A stretch of 64,000 bases of DNA from Amycolatopsis tolypomycina (GCF_900105945.1 NZ_FNSO01000003.1:434001-498000), one strand, 5' to 3'; shown: positions 50,168 to 58,970, counted from the first letter of the stretch. A program made the numbers and translations. Notes: generated by a model not told the origin, from the sequence alone.

Positions 50168-51028
50168 ATGCCCGAGCTACCCGAGGTCGAAGCACTGGCT
50201 CACCACCTGCGCGAGAACGCCGTCGGCCGGACGATCTTCCGCATCGATGTCGCATCGCTGAGCGTGCTGAAGACGGCGACACCGCCGTGGACCGAACTGC
50301 ACGGCCGCGAGATCACCGCCGCGACCCGGCACGGCAAGCACCTCGACGTCGTGGCCGGCGACCTGCACCTGGTCGTCCACCTGGCCCGCGCGGGCTGGCT
50401 GCGCTGGTCCGACGGCCTCGCCGCGGCGCCGCTGAAGCCGGGCAAGGGCCCGATCTCGCTGCGGGTGCACCTCGAGTCCGCCACCGGGCCGGGCTTCGAC
50501 CTCACCGAAGCGGGCACGAAGAAGGGCCTCGCGGTGTGGGTCGTGAAGGACCCGCAGGAGATCGCGAGCGTGGCGCGGCTGGGCCCGGACGCGCTCGCCG
50601 TCGACGCCGCCCAGCTGCGGGCGCTCTTCGCCGGCAAGAACACCCGGCTGAAGTGGGCGTTGACCGACCAGTCGCTGCTCGCCGGGATCGGCAACGCCTA
50701 CTCCGACGAGATCATGCACCGCGCGAAGCTCTCGCCGTACGCGACGATCGGCAAGCTCGACGAAGGCGCGCTGGAGACCCTCGCCGAGGCGATCCACGAG
50801 ATCGAGACCGACGCCGTCGAGCGGTCGGTGGGGCAGAAGGCGGCCCGGCTGAAGGGCGAGAAGCGGTCGGGCCTGCGGGTCCACGCGCGGACCGGGCTGC
50901 CGTGCCCCGTCTGCGCCGACACGATCCGCGAAATATCCTTCGCCGACAAGTCGTTCCAGTACTGCCCGACCTGCCAGACGGGCGGCAAGCCGCTCGCCGA
51001 CCGCCGGATGTCGCGCCTCCTGAAGTAG
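50168..51028 (+). CDS. Fpg/Nei-family DNA glycosylase/AP lyase
   Basis: The 286-residue enzyme removes oxidised bases. PELPEVEAL at residues 2-10 gives the catalytic N-terminal proline (after Met removal) and Glu 3. LLAGIGNAYSDEIMHRAKL is the helix-two-turn-helix. The C-terminal zinc finger is CPVC...CPTC (residues about 246-270, then GGKPLADRRMSRLLK). The Fpg family signature is strong, but oxoG loop residues cannot be judged, so Fpg and Nei are not separated. It closes the two-gene group with 49715. Confidence 0.92.
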   Translation: MPELPEVEALAHHLRENAVGRTIFRIDVASLSVLKTATPPWTELHGREITAATRHGKHLDVVAGDLHLVVHLARAGWLRWSDGLAAAPLKPGKGPISLRVHLESATGPGFDLTEAGTKKGLAVWVVKDPQEIASVARLGPDALAVDAAQLRALFAGKNTRLKWALTDQSLLAGIGNAYSDEIMHRAKLSPYATIGKLDEGALETLAEAIHEIETDAVERSVGQKAARLKGEKRSGLRVHARTGLPCPVCADTIREISFADKSFQYCPTCQTGGKPLADRRMSRLLK

Positions 51029-51127
51029 GCGTTCGCCGACGCTGGGTAGGGTCTCGTCTACCCTCGGTCAGCGCAGTTGGACAGAAAGTGGGATCAGGCC
51101 TTGCACCCGGTCGGTCGAGCGCAGAGC

Positions 51128-52444
51128 ATGGACGCCGTGTCCGGGTTCCCGCTTGCGCAGATCGTCCCGTGGGCTCTTGTGGTGCTGCTCGGCATCACGG
51201 TGATCGTGCTGGTCGTCAAACTGCGCAAACCCGGCAGCGTGGTCGAGGACGCCATGCTGCAGGCGGTGCACCGGATGTCGAAGGCGGCGCCCAACCTGCG
51301 TTCCGGCCTCGACGAGGACGCCGCCGACAAGATCACCACCCAGCTGCTGCAGATGCTCGACTGCGTCGCCGTCGGCATCACCGACAGCGAAGGCACGCTG
51401 CTGTCCTGGGACGGCGAGGCGAACGAGCACTACGTCGACCTCGTCGAGGCGGTCAGCGCGGCGATCCGCAAGCACCGGCGCGAGGTCGTCGCGCACGACC
51501 GGATGCCGTGCAACCACCGCGGCACCTGCCGGATGAAGACCGCGGTCATCGTGCCGCTGCTGGTGGAGGGCGAGACCGAGGCGGCGCTGATCGTCGTCGG
51601 CCGGACCCGCGGCCGGCTGGTGCAGATGGCCGACGCCGTCGCCCAGTTCGTCTGCACCCAGTTCGAGCTGGCCCGGCTCGACGAGTCCAAGCACCAGCTC
51701 CAGCAGGCCGAGATCAAGGCGCTGCGCGCGCAGATCTCGCCGCACTTCGTCTACAACGCGCTCAACACGATCTCCGCGCTGATCCGCACGGACCCCGAAG
51801 AGGCGCGAGAGCTGCTTCAGGACTTCGCCGACTTCACGCGCTACTCGTTCCGGACGTCGGGCATGTTCACCTCGCTGGCCGAGGAGCTGCGCAACATCGA
51901 CCGCTACCTGACGATCGAGAACGCGCGCTTCGGCGGCCGGCTCGAGGTGCGGATGAAGATCGCGCCCGAGGTGCTCAGCGTGGTCGTGCCGTTCCTGATC
52001 ATCCAGCCGCTGGTGGAGAACGCGGTCAAGCACGGACTGGCCAGCAAGCCCAGTGGCGGCTGCGTCACGGTGATCGCCCAGGACTACGGCACCGAGGCGC
52101 TGATCAGCGTCGAGGACGACGGCATCGGCATGGACCCGCGGCGGCTCAACGACCTCAAGAGCGCCCACCGCACCGGCGCGCACGTCGGGCTGGGCAACAT
52201 CAACCAGCGCATGCAGCAGGTGTTCGGCAGCGACTACGCGGTGATGGTCGAGACGGCGCCCGGCGCCGGCATGAAGGTGACGCTGCGGGTGCCAAAGTTC
52301 GTCCCGGGCGTCCGGCCGAACATGCCGGACTACAGCTCGGACGCCGAAGCCGAGGTCCCGGCCCAGGGCGGCCCCGCCCAGCTGAACGGCGCCGAGGTGA
52401 ACGGCGTCAACGGCACCCGCTCCGGCATCCTCCCCATGGGCTGA
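51128..52444 (+). CDS. LytS-family sensor histidine kinase
   Basis: The 438-residue kinase has one N-terminal membrane helix (IVPWALVVLLGITVIVLVV), a GAF-like domain (LLQMLDCVAVGITDSEGTLLSWDG; HDRMPCNHRGTCRMKTAVIVPLL, whose two cysteines could hold metal or haem), the His_kinase motif ISPHFVYNALNTI with His near residue 206 and the ATP-binding end (PLVENAVKHGLA, DDGIGMD, GLGNINQRM). A disordered tail follows. The start is uncertain (TTG 51101 and 51077 are alternatives). Its partner is probably the LytTR regulator 3 kb downstream. Confidence 0.9.
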   Translation: MDAVSGFPLAQIVPWALVVLLGITVIVLVVKLRKPGSVVEDAMLQAVHRMSKAAPNLRSGLDEDAADKITTQLLQMLDCVAVGITDSEGTLLSWDGEANEHYVDLVEAVSAAIRKHRREVVAHDRMPCNHRGTCRMKTAVIVPLLVEGETEAALIVVGRTRGRLVQMADAVAQFVCTQFELARLDESKHQLQQAEIKALRAQISPHFVYNALNTISALIRTDPEEARELLQDFADFTRYSFRTSGMFTSLAEELRNIDRYLTIENARFGGRLEVRMKIAPEVLSVVVPFLIIQPLVENAVKHGLASKPSGGCVTVIAQDYGTEALISVEDDGIGMDPRRLNDLKSAHRTGAHVGLGNINQRMQQVFGSDYAVMVETAPGAGMKVTLRVPKFVPGVRPNMPDYSSDAEAEVPAQGGPAQLNGAEVNGVNGTRSGILPMG

Positions 52445-52463
52445 ATCCGGCTAGCCTGGCTTC

Positions 52464-53309
52464 ATGAGCGTTACGGACAAACTGGCTTCGCGGATCCCGG
52501 TGCTCGCCGACCGCGTCGAGCGCAAGGACGTCGTGGCCGTGGTGAAGCTGCACGGCGTGATCACGCCGTCGCCGTCACCGCTGGCCAGGGGCGCGATCAA
52601 CCTGGCAGCCGTGGAATCGGCGCTGACCAGGGCGTTCGGCCACGAGCGGCTCAAGGCGGTCGCGCTGCTGGTGAACTCCCCCGGCGGCGCGCCGACGCAG
52701 TCGGGCCTGGTCGCCGAGCGGATCCGGCAGCTGGCCGACGAGAAGAACGTGCCGGTGCTGGCGTTCTGCGAGGACGTCGCCGCCTCGGGCGGCTACTGGC
52801 TGGCCTGCGCGGCGGACGAGATCTACGCCCACCGCACGTCGATGGTCGGCTCGATCGGCGTGATCAGCGGCGGCTTCGGCTTCACGGGCCTGCTGGAGCG
52901 CTTCGGCATCGAGCGCCGCCTGCACACGGCGGGCGCGAACAAGTCGCGGCTCGACCCGTTCTCGCCGGAGAAGCCCGAAGACGTCGAGTGGCTGAAGAAG
53001 ATGCACACCCAGCTCCACGAGCTGTTCGTGAACTGGGTCAAGGAGCGCCGCGGCGACCGCCTGACGGAGTCCGAGGACCTGTTCACCGGCGATGTCTGGC
53101 TGGGCGCCAAGGCGGTCGAGCTGGGCCTGGTCGACGGCCTCGGCACGCTTCGCCAGGTCATCACCGAGCGCTACCCGGACGCGGAGATCTCGGTGGCGGA
53201 GCCGAAGAAGCCCTTGCTGGCACGCCTGGGCATCGGGGCGCCCGCGGCGGCGTCGGCGGTCCTGGACGCGGTGACGCAGAAGGCGGCCTGGTCCCGCTTC
53301 GGCCTCTGA
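52464..53309 (+). CDS. sppA: S49-family signal peptide peptidase SppA
   Basis: The 281-residue protease has a serine-lysine dyad: Ser 108 in EDVAASGGYWLACA and Lys 160 in GANKSRLDPF. VVKLHGVITPSP starts the first strand, VALLVNSPGGAPTQS the oxyanion region. There is no membrane helix, so it is a short, soluble SppA-like form, as in other actinomycetes. It begins 19 bases after the kinase. Its role is degrading leftover signal peptides or small membrane proteins. Confidence 0.9.
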   Translation: MSVTDKLASRIPVLADRVERKDVVAVVKLHGVITPSPSPLARGAINLAAVESALTRAFGHERLKAVALLVNSPGGAPTQSGLVAERIRQLADEKNVPVLAFCEDVAASGGYWLACAADEIYAHRTSMVGSIGVISGGFGFTGLLERFGIERRLHTAGANKSRLDPFSPEKPEDVEWLKKMHTQLHELFVNWVKERRGDRLTESEDLFTGDVWLGAKAVELGLVDGLGTLRQVITERYPDAEISVAEPKKPLLARLGIGAPAAASAVLDAVTQKAAWSRFGL

Positions 53310-53350
53310 GCCGTTGGTCGCTCAACAGGCCGGACAGGGCTTGCGGAAAC

Positions 53351-53368
53351 TTCTGAAAAAGTTCAGAA
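53351..53368. promoter_or_regulatory. Inverted repeat TTCTGAA-AAAG-TTCAGAA, candidate antitoxin operator
   Basis: TTCTGAA at 53351-53357 and TTCAGAA at 53362-53368 form a perfect inverted repeat with a four-base spacer, ending eight bases before the antitoxin start. It may be the autoregulatory site. Confidence 0.6.
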
Positions 53369-53375
53369 TTAACGT

Positions 53376-53837
53376 ATGGTCACCACTGAAGTGCAGTGGA
53401 GCGAGCTGCAGCGCGATCCCAAGAGCGTCGCTGCGCTCGCTGACGAAGGCGACGTACGGGTCCGTCGCCGCGACGGCGCCGCGCTCCTGCTGACCAGGGA
53501 AGATCGAGCGCATTCGGCTTCGGAAGGCTCTGTGGCGGCGGCGCGGGCGCTGCGCAATGTGCTGGCCCGTCTTCCGCACGACGTGGCGGCGGCGGCGCTC
53601 CTCGACGAGTTCCCGTGGGTTGATGTCCTGCCCGACGCCGAGCAGGTCCAGTTCGTCAGGGACTTCGCGCGCGCCTTCCAGGCTTCGGCGGAGCTGGGGC
53701 ATTGGTCGGTGCTCGCCCGGACGATCACGGAATGGCGCAGCACCGCTGCCATTCACGCCGACCCGGCACTCGCCGCCAAGCTCACCGCACCGATCGCCGA
53801 AGACATCGGCCCCGTGCCGGGACCCGGGGAAGCTTGA
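53376..53837 (+). CDS. Phd/YefM-like antitoxin (prevent-host-death family), orphan
   Basis: The 153-residue protein starts MVTTEVQWSELQRDPKSVAALADEGDVRVRRRDGAALLLTRED, the Phd N-terminal fold with DNA-binding strand-helix. The remaining part, LRNVLARLPHDVAAAALLDEFPWVDVLPDAEQVQFVRDFARAFQASAELG, is a helical toxin-binding region. The next gene, two bases later, is a broken RelE-like toxin. ATG 53376 follows the inverted repeat with no clear ribosome site. The antitoxin is intact and perhaps still expressed. Confidence 0.85.
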   Translation: MVTTEVQWSELQRDPKSVAALADEGDVRVRRRDGAALLLTREDRAHSASEGSVAAARALRNVLARLPHDVAAAALLDEFPWVDVLPDAEQVQFVRDFARAFQASAELGHWSVLARTITEWRSTAAIHADPALAAKLTAPIAEDIGPVPGPGEA

Positions 53838-53839
53838 AG

Positions 53840-54056
53840 ATGCCGGCAAAACGCGGTGACCGGGTGGCGCCACCGGCGGCCGGGTGGCTGGGAGGCGCGC
53901 TTTGCGACCTCCGAGGCGGCCAAGGGTTGGGAAGCTCTGTGCCAGGCGGCGAGGTCGAACACCTGGGAAGCGTGGATCGTCCTCGCTGAGCGGCCCACGG
54001 CTCCGGAGAACCACCCTCGACCTCTGACGCGGTGGCCTTCCGGGCAGACTTTGTGA
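53840..54056 (+). pseudogene. Broken RelE-type toxin gene
   Basis: ATG 53840 begins MPAKRGDRVAPPAAG in one frame. The homologous continuation GWEARFATSEAAKGWEALCQAARSNTWEAWIVLAERPTAPENHPR is in the next frame, a one-base indel near 53885. This matches the RelE-like toxins that pair with this antitoxin, but the reading stops at 54056, about 50 residues short of the usual C-terminal catalytic part. Thus the toxin looks inactive. The antitoxin stop is two bases upstream, the normal TA gene order. Confidence 0.8.
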
Positions 54057-54110
54057 CCGGGATCACCCTTCCCGTGTAACGCCTCTGGAATCGGTGCAGG
54101 GCGTCAGTTC

Positions 54111-54161
54111 TCCTTGTCGACGGGCTTTGTTGTGAACGGCAACAAATCCGGTCGACAAGGA
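54111..54161. promoter_or_regulatory. Nested inverted repeat overlapping the GH16 ribosome site; rest of 54057-54172 shows nothing else
   Basis: TCCTTGTCGAC at 54111-54121 is the exact complement of GTCGACAAGGA at 54151-54161. Inside, TTTGTTG at 54126-54132 pairs with CAACAAA at 54140-54146. The 3' arm covers most of the GH16 ribosome site AAGGAGG (54157-54163). It could be a folding RNA switch that hides the site, or a LacI-type operator (inner palindrome TTTGTTG...CAACAAA). Confidence 0.65.
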
Positions 54162-54172
54162 GGTCGTCCCCG

Positions 54173-55558
54173 ATGCCCCGACTCCGGTTCACCGTCGGCG
54201 CCGTGCTCGGCGCCGCGCTCATCGCCATCCCGCTGACCCTCCCCGCCGCCGCGTCCATCCCGCCGCCCGAGAGCGGCTGGACCACGGTGTTCGCCGACGA
54301 CTTCACCGGCGGATCCGGAACCCTGCCGAACAGCGCGAACTGGATCATCGACACCGGCCACGGCTACCCCGGCGGCCCCGGCAACTGGGGCACCGGCGAG
54401 ATCCAGAACTACACGGCGAGCACGGCCAACCTCGCCCAGGACGGCGCCGGCAACCTCCGCATCACGCCGTTGCGCGACGGCGCGGGCAACTGGACGTCGG
54501 CGCGGATCGAGACCCAGCGCACCGACTTCAAGCCCCCGGCGGGCGGCGTCATGCGGATCGAAAGCCGGCTCCAGATGCCGAACGTCACCGGCGCGGCCGC
54601 GCTCGGCTACTGGCCCGCCTTCTGGGCCCTCGGCGGCCCGTACCGCGGCAACTACTGGAACTGGCCCGCCATCGGCGAGTTCGACATCATGGAGAACGTC
54701 AACGGGATCAACTCCGTCTGGGGCGTCCTGCACTGCGGCGTCAACCCGGGCGGCCCGTGCAACGAGACCACCGGCCTGCCGAACAACCGCGCGTGCCCCG
54801 GCAGCAGCTGCCAGTCGGCCTTCCACACCTACCGCTTCGAATGGGACGCGAGCACCAGCCCGCAGGTCTTCCGCTGGTTCGTCGACGGGCAGCAGTTCCA
54901 CTCGGTGAGCCAGAACCAGCTCGACGCGACGACGTGGGCCAACATGACCAGCCACGCCGGCTACTTCGTGCTGCTGAACGTCGCGATCGGCGGCGCGTTC
55001 CCCAACAACAACTCCGGCACCACGACGCCGGGGCCGGGGATCGTGCCCGGCCGTCCGATGGTCGTCGACTACGTCACGGTGTCCACCCGCGGCGGCGGTG
55101 GCGGCACGACGACCCCGCCGACCACGACCACGCCACCGAGCGGGGGCGGCAGCGCGTACGGCACGATCCAGGCCGAGTCGTTCAGCCAGCAGTCCGGGAT
55201 GATCACCGAGACCACCACGGACACCGGCGGCGGGCAGAACGTCGGCGCGGTGGCCAACGGCGACTGGGCGCTCTACCCGAACGTCGACTTCGGCAGCTCC
55301 GCGGCCACGAACTTCCAGGCCCGCGTCGCTTCCGGCGCCGCGTCCGGCGTGAGCGGTCTCGTCGAGGTGCGGCTCGACAGCCGTTCCAATGCCCCCATCG
55401 GCAGCTTCGCGGTGGGCAACACCGGCGGCTGGCAGAGCTGGCGGACCGTGCCGGCGAACATCAGCGCGGTGACCGGCGTGCACAACGTGTATCTGACGTT
55501 CACGAGCGGCCAGCCTGCCGATTTCGTGAACCTCAACTGGTTCACCTTCGTGCACTGA
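54173..55558 (+). CDS. Secreted GH16 beta-glucanase with CBM6-like domain
   Basis: The 461-residue protein has a signal peptide (MPRLRFTVGAVLGAALIAIP to PAAAS). The GH16 domain spans about residues 35-305 with catalytic GEFDIMEN near 169 (ExDxxE), typical of laminarinases (endo-1,3-beta-glucanases). A Gly/Thr/Pro linker leads to a C-terminal CBM6-like lectin domain of about 130 residues (YGTIQAESFSQQSGM, FQARVASGAASGVSGLVEVRL). It digests fungal or plant beta-1,3-glucan. ATG 54173 has AAGGAGG, within the inverted repeat at 54111. Confidence 0.94.
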   Translation: MPRLRFTVGAVLGAALIAIPLTLPAAASIPPPESGWTTVFADDFTGGSGTLPNSANWIIDTGHGYPGGPGNWGTGEIQNYTASTANLAQDGAGNLRITPLRDGAGNWTSARIETQRTDFKPPAGGVMRIESRLQMPNVTGAAALGYWPAFWALGGPYRGNYWNWPAIGEFDIMENVNGINSVWGVLHCGVNPGGPCNETTGLPNNRACPGSSCQSAFHTYRFEWDASTSPQVFRWFVDGQQFHSVSQNQLDATTWANMTSHAGYFVLLNVAIGGAFPNNNSGTTTPGPGIVPGRPMVVDYVTVSTRGGGGGTTTPPTTTTPPSGGGSAYGTIQAESFSQQSGMITETTTDTGGGQNVGAVANGDWALYPNVDFGSSAATNFQARVASGAASGVSGLVEVRLDSRSNAPIGSFAVGNTGGWQSWRTVPANISAVTGVHNVYLTFTSGQPADFVNLNWFTFVH

Positions 55559-55632
55559 GAGGAGGGGCCCGCGGCCCCGGGCCGCGGGTCTTCCCACATC
55601 AGGCAGACGGGGGCTGGACATTGCACTCGGCA

Positions 55633-56475
55633 ATGGGCAGGATGCGTTTCACTGTGAGTGCTCACGATGACACCCGGAAGCTCGTGGTCCTGGCCGTGGA
55701 CGACGAGCCGAACGGTCTTGACGAACTCGTCCACTGCCTGCGCAACAGCCCGCACGTGGCGAAGGTGTTCCCGGCGATCGACGCCTCCGAGGCGCTGCGG
55801 TTGCTGTCCACCGACGACCCGCGGCTGCGCGAGCGCAAGGACCGCGGCCTGCCGATCGTCGACGCCGTCTTCGCGGACATCGACATGCCCGGCCTCTCCG
55901 GCATGGAGATGTCGCGGGTGTTCGCCGCGCTGCGGCCGTCGCCGTGCCTGGTGTTCGTCACCGGCCACGCCGAGGAGGCGGTCAACGCCTTCGACCTCGG
56001 CGCGCTCGACTACGTGCTCAAGCCGTACCAGCAGGACCGCCTCGACCGCGCGATCTCGCGCGTGCTGGACAAGCTGGCCGCCGCCGCGGCACCGCCGCCC
56101 GGGGCGATGGGCGGCGAGCCGGTCAAGAACGACGACGAGGTCATCCCGGTCGAGCTGGCCGGCACCACCAAACTCATCCCGCGCTCCTCGGTCCGCTGGG
56201 TCGAGGCGCAGGGCGACTACGCGCGGCTGTTCACCACCGAAGGCAGCCACCTCGTCCGCATCCCGCTGGCCCAGCTCGAAGAGCGCTGGGAAAAGGCCGG
56301 CTTCGTCCGGATCCACCGGTCGTTCCTGGTCGCGCTGCCGCTGATCACCGAGCTGCGGATGGGCCAGGGCGGCTACCAGGTCGTCATCGGCAACGAGGAG
56401 AAGGTGCTGCCGGTGAGCAGGCGGCACACCCGCGCGCTGAAGGACCGGCTGGTCGGTTCGGGCCGGAACGGCTGA
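55633..56475 (+). CDS. LytTR-family response regulator
   Basis: The 280-residue regulator has a receiver (VVLAVDDEPNGLDELVHCL, FADIDMPGLSGMEM with phospho-acceptor Asp, FVTGHAEEAV, YVLKPYQQDRL) and a LytTR DNA-binding domain (VIPVELAGTTKLIPRSSVRWVEAQGDYARLFTTEGSHL, FVRIHRSFLVAL). ATG 55633, ATG 55642 and GTG 55654 are possible starts; none has a perfect ribosome site. Its likely kinase is the LytS at 51128, separated by SppA, TA remnant and GH16 genes. It probably controls the symporter operon next to it. Confidence 0.9.
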   Translation: MGRMRFTVSAHDDTRKLVVLAVDDEPNGLDELVHCLRNSPHVAKVFPAIDASEALRLLSTDDPRLRERKDRGLPIVDAVFADIDMPGLSGMEMSRVFAALRPSPCLVFVTGHAEEAVNAFDLGALDYVLKPYQQDRLDRAISRVLDKLAAAAAPPPGAMGGEPVKNDDEVIPVELAGTTKLIPRSSVRWVEAQGDYARLFTTEGSHLVRIPLAQLEERWEKAGFVRIHRSFLVALPLITELRMGQGGYQVVIGNEEKVLPVSRRHTRALKDRLVGSGRNG

Positions 56476-56488
56476 GCCGGGCCCGGCC

Positions 56489-57019
56489 ATGACCGACGAC
56501 TTCTACGAGCGCCGCGCGAACGGCGTCCGCGAACCGGATCCGACCCTCGGCAGGCGCGCCCGGCAGCGGCCGCTGCCGCAGCCGACCGACCGCGCCGTCG
56601 TCGAGTCGCTGCCCGCCGCGCCCGAACCCGAACAGCCGCCGAAGCCGGAACACCACGCGAAACCCAAGCGGGAACGGGTGATCCTCAACGATCCCCGCCG
56701 CGGCGCCGGCACCCTGCGCGCCCGCGTCGAGCTGGAGGAGCAGACCAGCTGGGGGAAGCTGCTCGTGCGCGACCACCTGGTGAAGGTGCAGTTGCGGACG
56801 GCGGTGCTGCTCGCGCTGCTCGTCATCGGCGTGCTGGGCTCGCTGCCGGTGCTGTTCTACCTGCTCCCCGGATTCTCCAGAGCCAGCCTGCTGGGCATCC
56901 CGGTGGCGTGGCTGATCCTCGGGGTGCTGCCGTTCCCGTTCCTGTTCGGCGTCGGAATCTGGTACAACCGGCTGGCCGAACGCAACGAACGAGCGTTCGT
57001 GGACATGATCGAGAACTAG
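56489..57019 (+). CDS. Small membrane protein linked to solute:sodium symporter
   Basis: The 176-residue protein has a disordered, basic/Pro-rich first 80 residues (PAAPEPEQPPKPEHHAKPKRERVIL), then two membrane helices (LRTAVLLALLVIGVLGSLPVLFYLL; LLGIPVAWLILGVLPFPFLFGVGIWY) and YNRLAERNERAFVDMIEN. This ending is typical of the DUF485-like small subunit encoded before acetate-type symporters in actinomycetes. It starts 13 bases after the LytTR gene and ends 30 bases before the symporter. Confidence 0.82.
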   Translation: MTDDFYERRANGVREPDPTLGRRARQRPLPQPTDRAVVESLPAAPEPEQPPKPEHHAKPKRERVILNDPRRGAGTLRARVELEEQTSWGKLLVRDHLVKVQLRTAVLLALLVIGVLGSLPVLFYLLPGFSRASLLGIPVAWLILGVLPFPFLFGVGIWYNRLAERNERAFVDMIEN

Positions 57020-57049
57020 TTTCGCACCCCTCGTGCGAGGATTCCTCCC

Positions 57050-58840
57050 GTGCAGCTGAACCCGTGGGCCTTGACCGGCATAGTGCTGGTCGCCGTGGTG
57101 ACGCCCTACCTCGGTCACCGCTCCTCGCGGTCGGCGACGAGCACGCACGACTTCCTGGTCGCGCGGCGCACCGTGCGGTCCCGCCGCAACGCCGCCGCGA
57201 TCTCCGGCGAGTACCTTTCCGCGGCGTCGTTCCTCGGCATCGCCGGCATCGTGCTCAAGGACGGCGCCGACGCGCTGTGGTTCCCGATCGGCTTCACCGC
57301 GGGCTACCTCGCGCTGATGCTCTTCGTGGCGGCGCCGCTGCGCCGCTCCGGCGCGTACACGCTGCCGGACTTCGTCGAAATGCGGCTCGGTTCGCAGGGG
57401 CTGCGCCGCTTCTCCACGGCGTTCGTCGTGTTCATCGGCGTCCTCTACATGGTCCCGCAGCTGCAGGGCGCGGGGTTGACGCTGGCGACGATCCTCCCGG
57501 TGCCGGTGTGGGCGGGCGCCGTCGCGGTCATGGTCCTGGTGGCCTTCAACGTGATCTCCGGCGGCATGCGGGCGATCACCGTGGTGCAGGCGCTCCAGTA
57601 CTGGATCAAGCTGTTCGCGATCTCGGTGCCCGCGTTCCTGCTGTGCATGGTCTTCTTCACCGGCGGCAGCCCGGACGGGTTCCGGCCGCTCGGTTCGCCC
57701 GCACCGCCGGTGTTCGTCAACGACACCACGGTGGACGTGCAGACCGACGTCACCCTGCACGTCACCACGGACACCTACCTCTACGCCTACGGCCGCACCG
57801 ACAACGGCCCGGCGGCCGGTCCGACGCACTGGACGCCGCTGGCGCCGCACACCGTTTCCGAAGGCACGAAGCTGAAGTTCATGGCGGGCACGCCGGTGCC
57901 GGTGGTCAGCGACTCGGTCGCGGACAACGCCGACTGGCTGCACCCGGGCTCGGGCAGCCTCACCGACCTGCTGCAGACGTACTCGCTGATGTTCGCGACG
58001 TTCCTCGGCACGATGGGCCTGCCCCACGTGCTGGTCCGCTTCTACACCAACCCCGACGGCAAGGCCGCCCGCCGCACCACCGTGCACGTCCTGCTGCTGC
58101 TCGGCCTCTTCTACCTCTTCCCGACGCTGCTGGGCGCGCTCTCCCGGATGTACGTCCCCGAGCTGCTGGTGACCGGCAAGACGGACGCGGCGATCCTGCA
58201 GCTGCCGTCGGCGATCCTGCCGGGGCTCGGCGGCCAGATCCTCGGCGCGGTGACCGCGGCCGGCGCGTTCTCCGCGTTCCTGTCCAGCACGTCCGGGCTG
58301 CTGGTGAGCGTCGCCGGGGTGGTCTCGACCGACGTCCTGCCCGGCCGGGTGCGGGACTTCCGCGTGGCCGCCGGGCTGGTCGCGCTGTTCCCGATCGCGC
58401 TGGCGGTCGTCCTGCGGCCGGAGGACATCTCGCTGTCGATCGGGCTGACGTTCGCGCTCGCCGCGTCGACGTTCAGCCCGCTGCTGGTGCTGGGCATCTG
58501 GTGGCGCAAGCTGTCCTGGCCGGGCGCGCTGGCCGGGATGTTCGTCGGCGGCGGCCTGGTGCTGGCCGCGCTGGTGGTCAACGTCGTGAGCGGCTACACC
58601 GGCGGCTGGGCGCCGTGGTTCGCCGGCCAGCCCGCGCTGATCACCGTCCCGGCCGCCTTCGTGACGACGTACCTGGTCAGCCGCGTCACCGGCTACGGCC
58701 GCCCGGAGCACGTCCACGACATCATGCTGCGCCTGCACGCCCCCGACCCGCTCGGCTTCATGCGCGACCGGGCCGTCGCCCGGTTCGGCCAGGCCGAGGA
58801 GAAGACCCGAGTCCCCGGCCGCGGCCGCCACCGCAAGTAA
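57050..58840 (+). CDS. Solute:sodium symporter (cation/acetate symporter family)
   Basis: The 596-residue transporter has about thirteen or fourteen membrane helices. SATSTHDFLVARRTVRSRRNAAAISGEYLSAASFLGIAG is the SSS signature with the sodium-binding region. GGMRAITVVQALQYWIKL follows, and GAFSAFLSSTSGLLVSVAGVVSTD gives the second sodium motif. An extracellular loop of about 90 residues (VDVQTDVTLHVTTDTY...) is unusually large. The family takes up acetate, pyruvate or similar acids. GTG 57050 follows GGATTCCTCCC weakly. Expected regulation is by the LytS/LytTR pair. Confidence 0.9.
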   Translation: MQLNPWALTGIVLVAVVTPYLGHRSSRSATSTHDFLVARRTVRSRRNAAAISGEYLSAASFLGIAGIVLKDGADALWFPIGFTAGYLALMLFVAAPLRRSGAYTLPDFVEMRLGSQGLRRFSTAFVVFIGVLYMVPQLQGAGLTLATILPVPVWAGAVAVMVLVAFNVISGGMRAITVVQALQYWIKLFAISVPAFLLCMVFFTGGSPDGFRPLGSPAPPVFVNDTTVDVQTDVTLHVTTDTYLYAYGRTDNGPAAGPTHWTPLAPHTVSEGTKLKFMAGTPVPVVSDSVADNADWLHPGSGSLTDLLQTYSLMFATFLGTMGLPHVLVRFYTNPDGKAARRTTVHVLLLLGLFYLFPTLLGALSRMYVPELLVTGKTDAAILQLPSAILPGLGGQILGAVTAAGAFSAFLSSTSGLLVSVAGVVSTDVLPGRVRDFRVAAGLVALFPIALAVVLRPEDISLSIGLTFALAASTFSPLLVLGIWWRKLSWPGALAGMFVGGGLVLAALVVNVVSGYTGGWAPWFAGQPALITVPAAFVTTYLVSRVTGYGRPEHVHDIMLRLHAPDPLGFMRDRAVARFGQAEEKTRVPGRGRHRK

Positions 58841-58915
58841 CCCGTGTCGACCCGCCAATCACGCGTGTCGACCTCCCAATCACGCGTGATGCCTCCCGGA
58901 TCACGTGCGAAGCCC
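58841..58915. repeat. Short array of AATCACGCGTG-type units
   Basis: After the symporter stop the sequence reads CCAATCACGCGTGTCGACC, then CCCAATCACGCGTGATGCC, then CCCGGATCACGTGCGAAGC, about 20 bases per unit. ATCACGCGTGAT is a perfect palindrome. The same family makes a longer array at 63250-63430. Confidence 0.7.
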
Positions 58916-58970
58916 GAATCCGGTCCGCACACCTCGACCTCACGCGCGGGCAACGCCTCCGCATGGCAGC

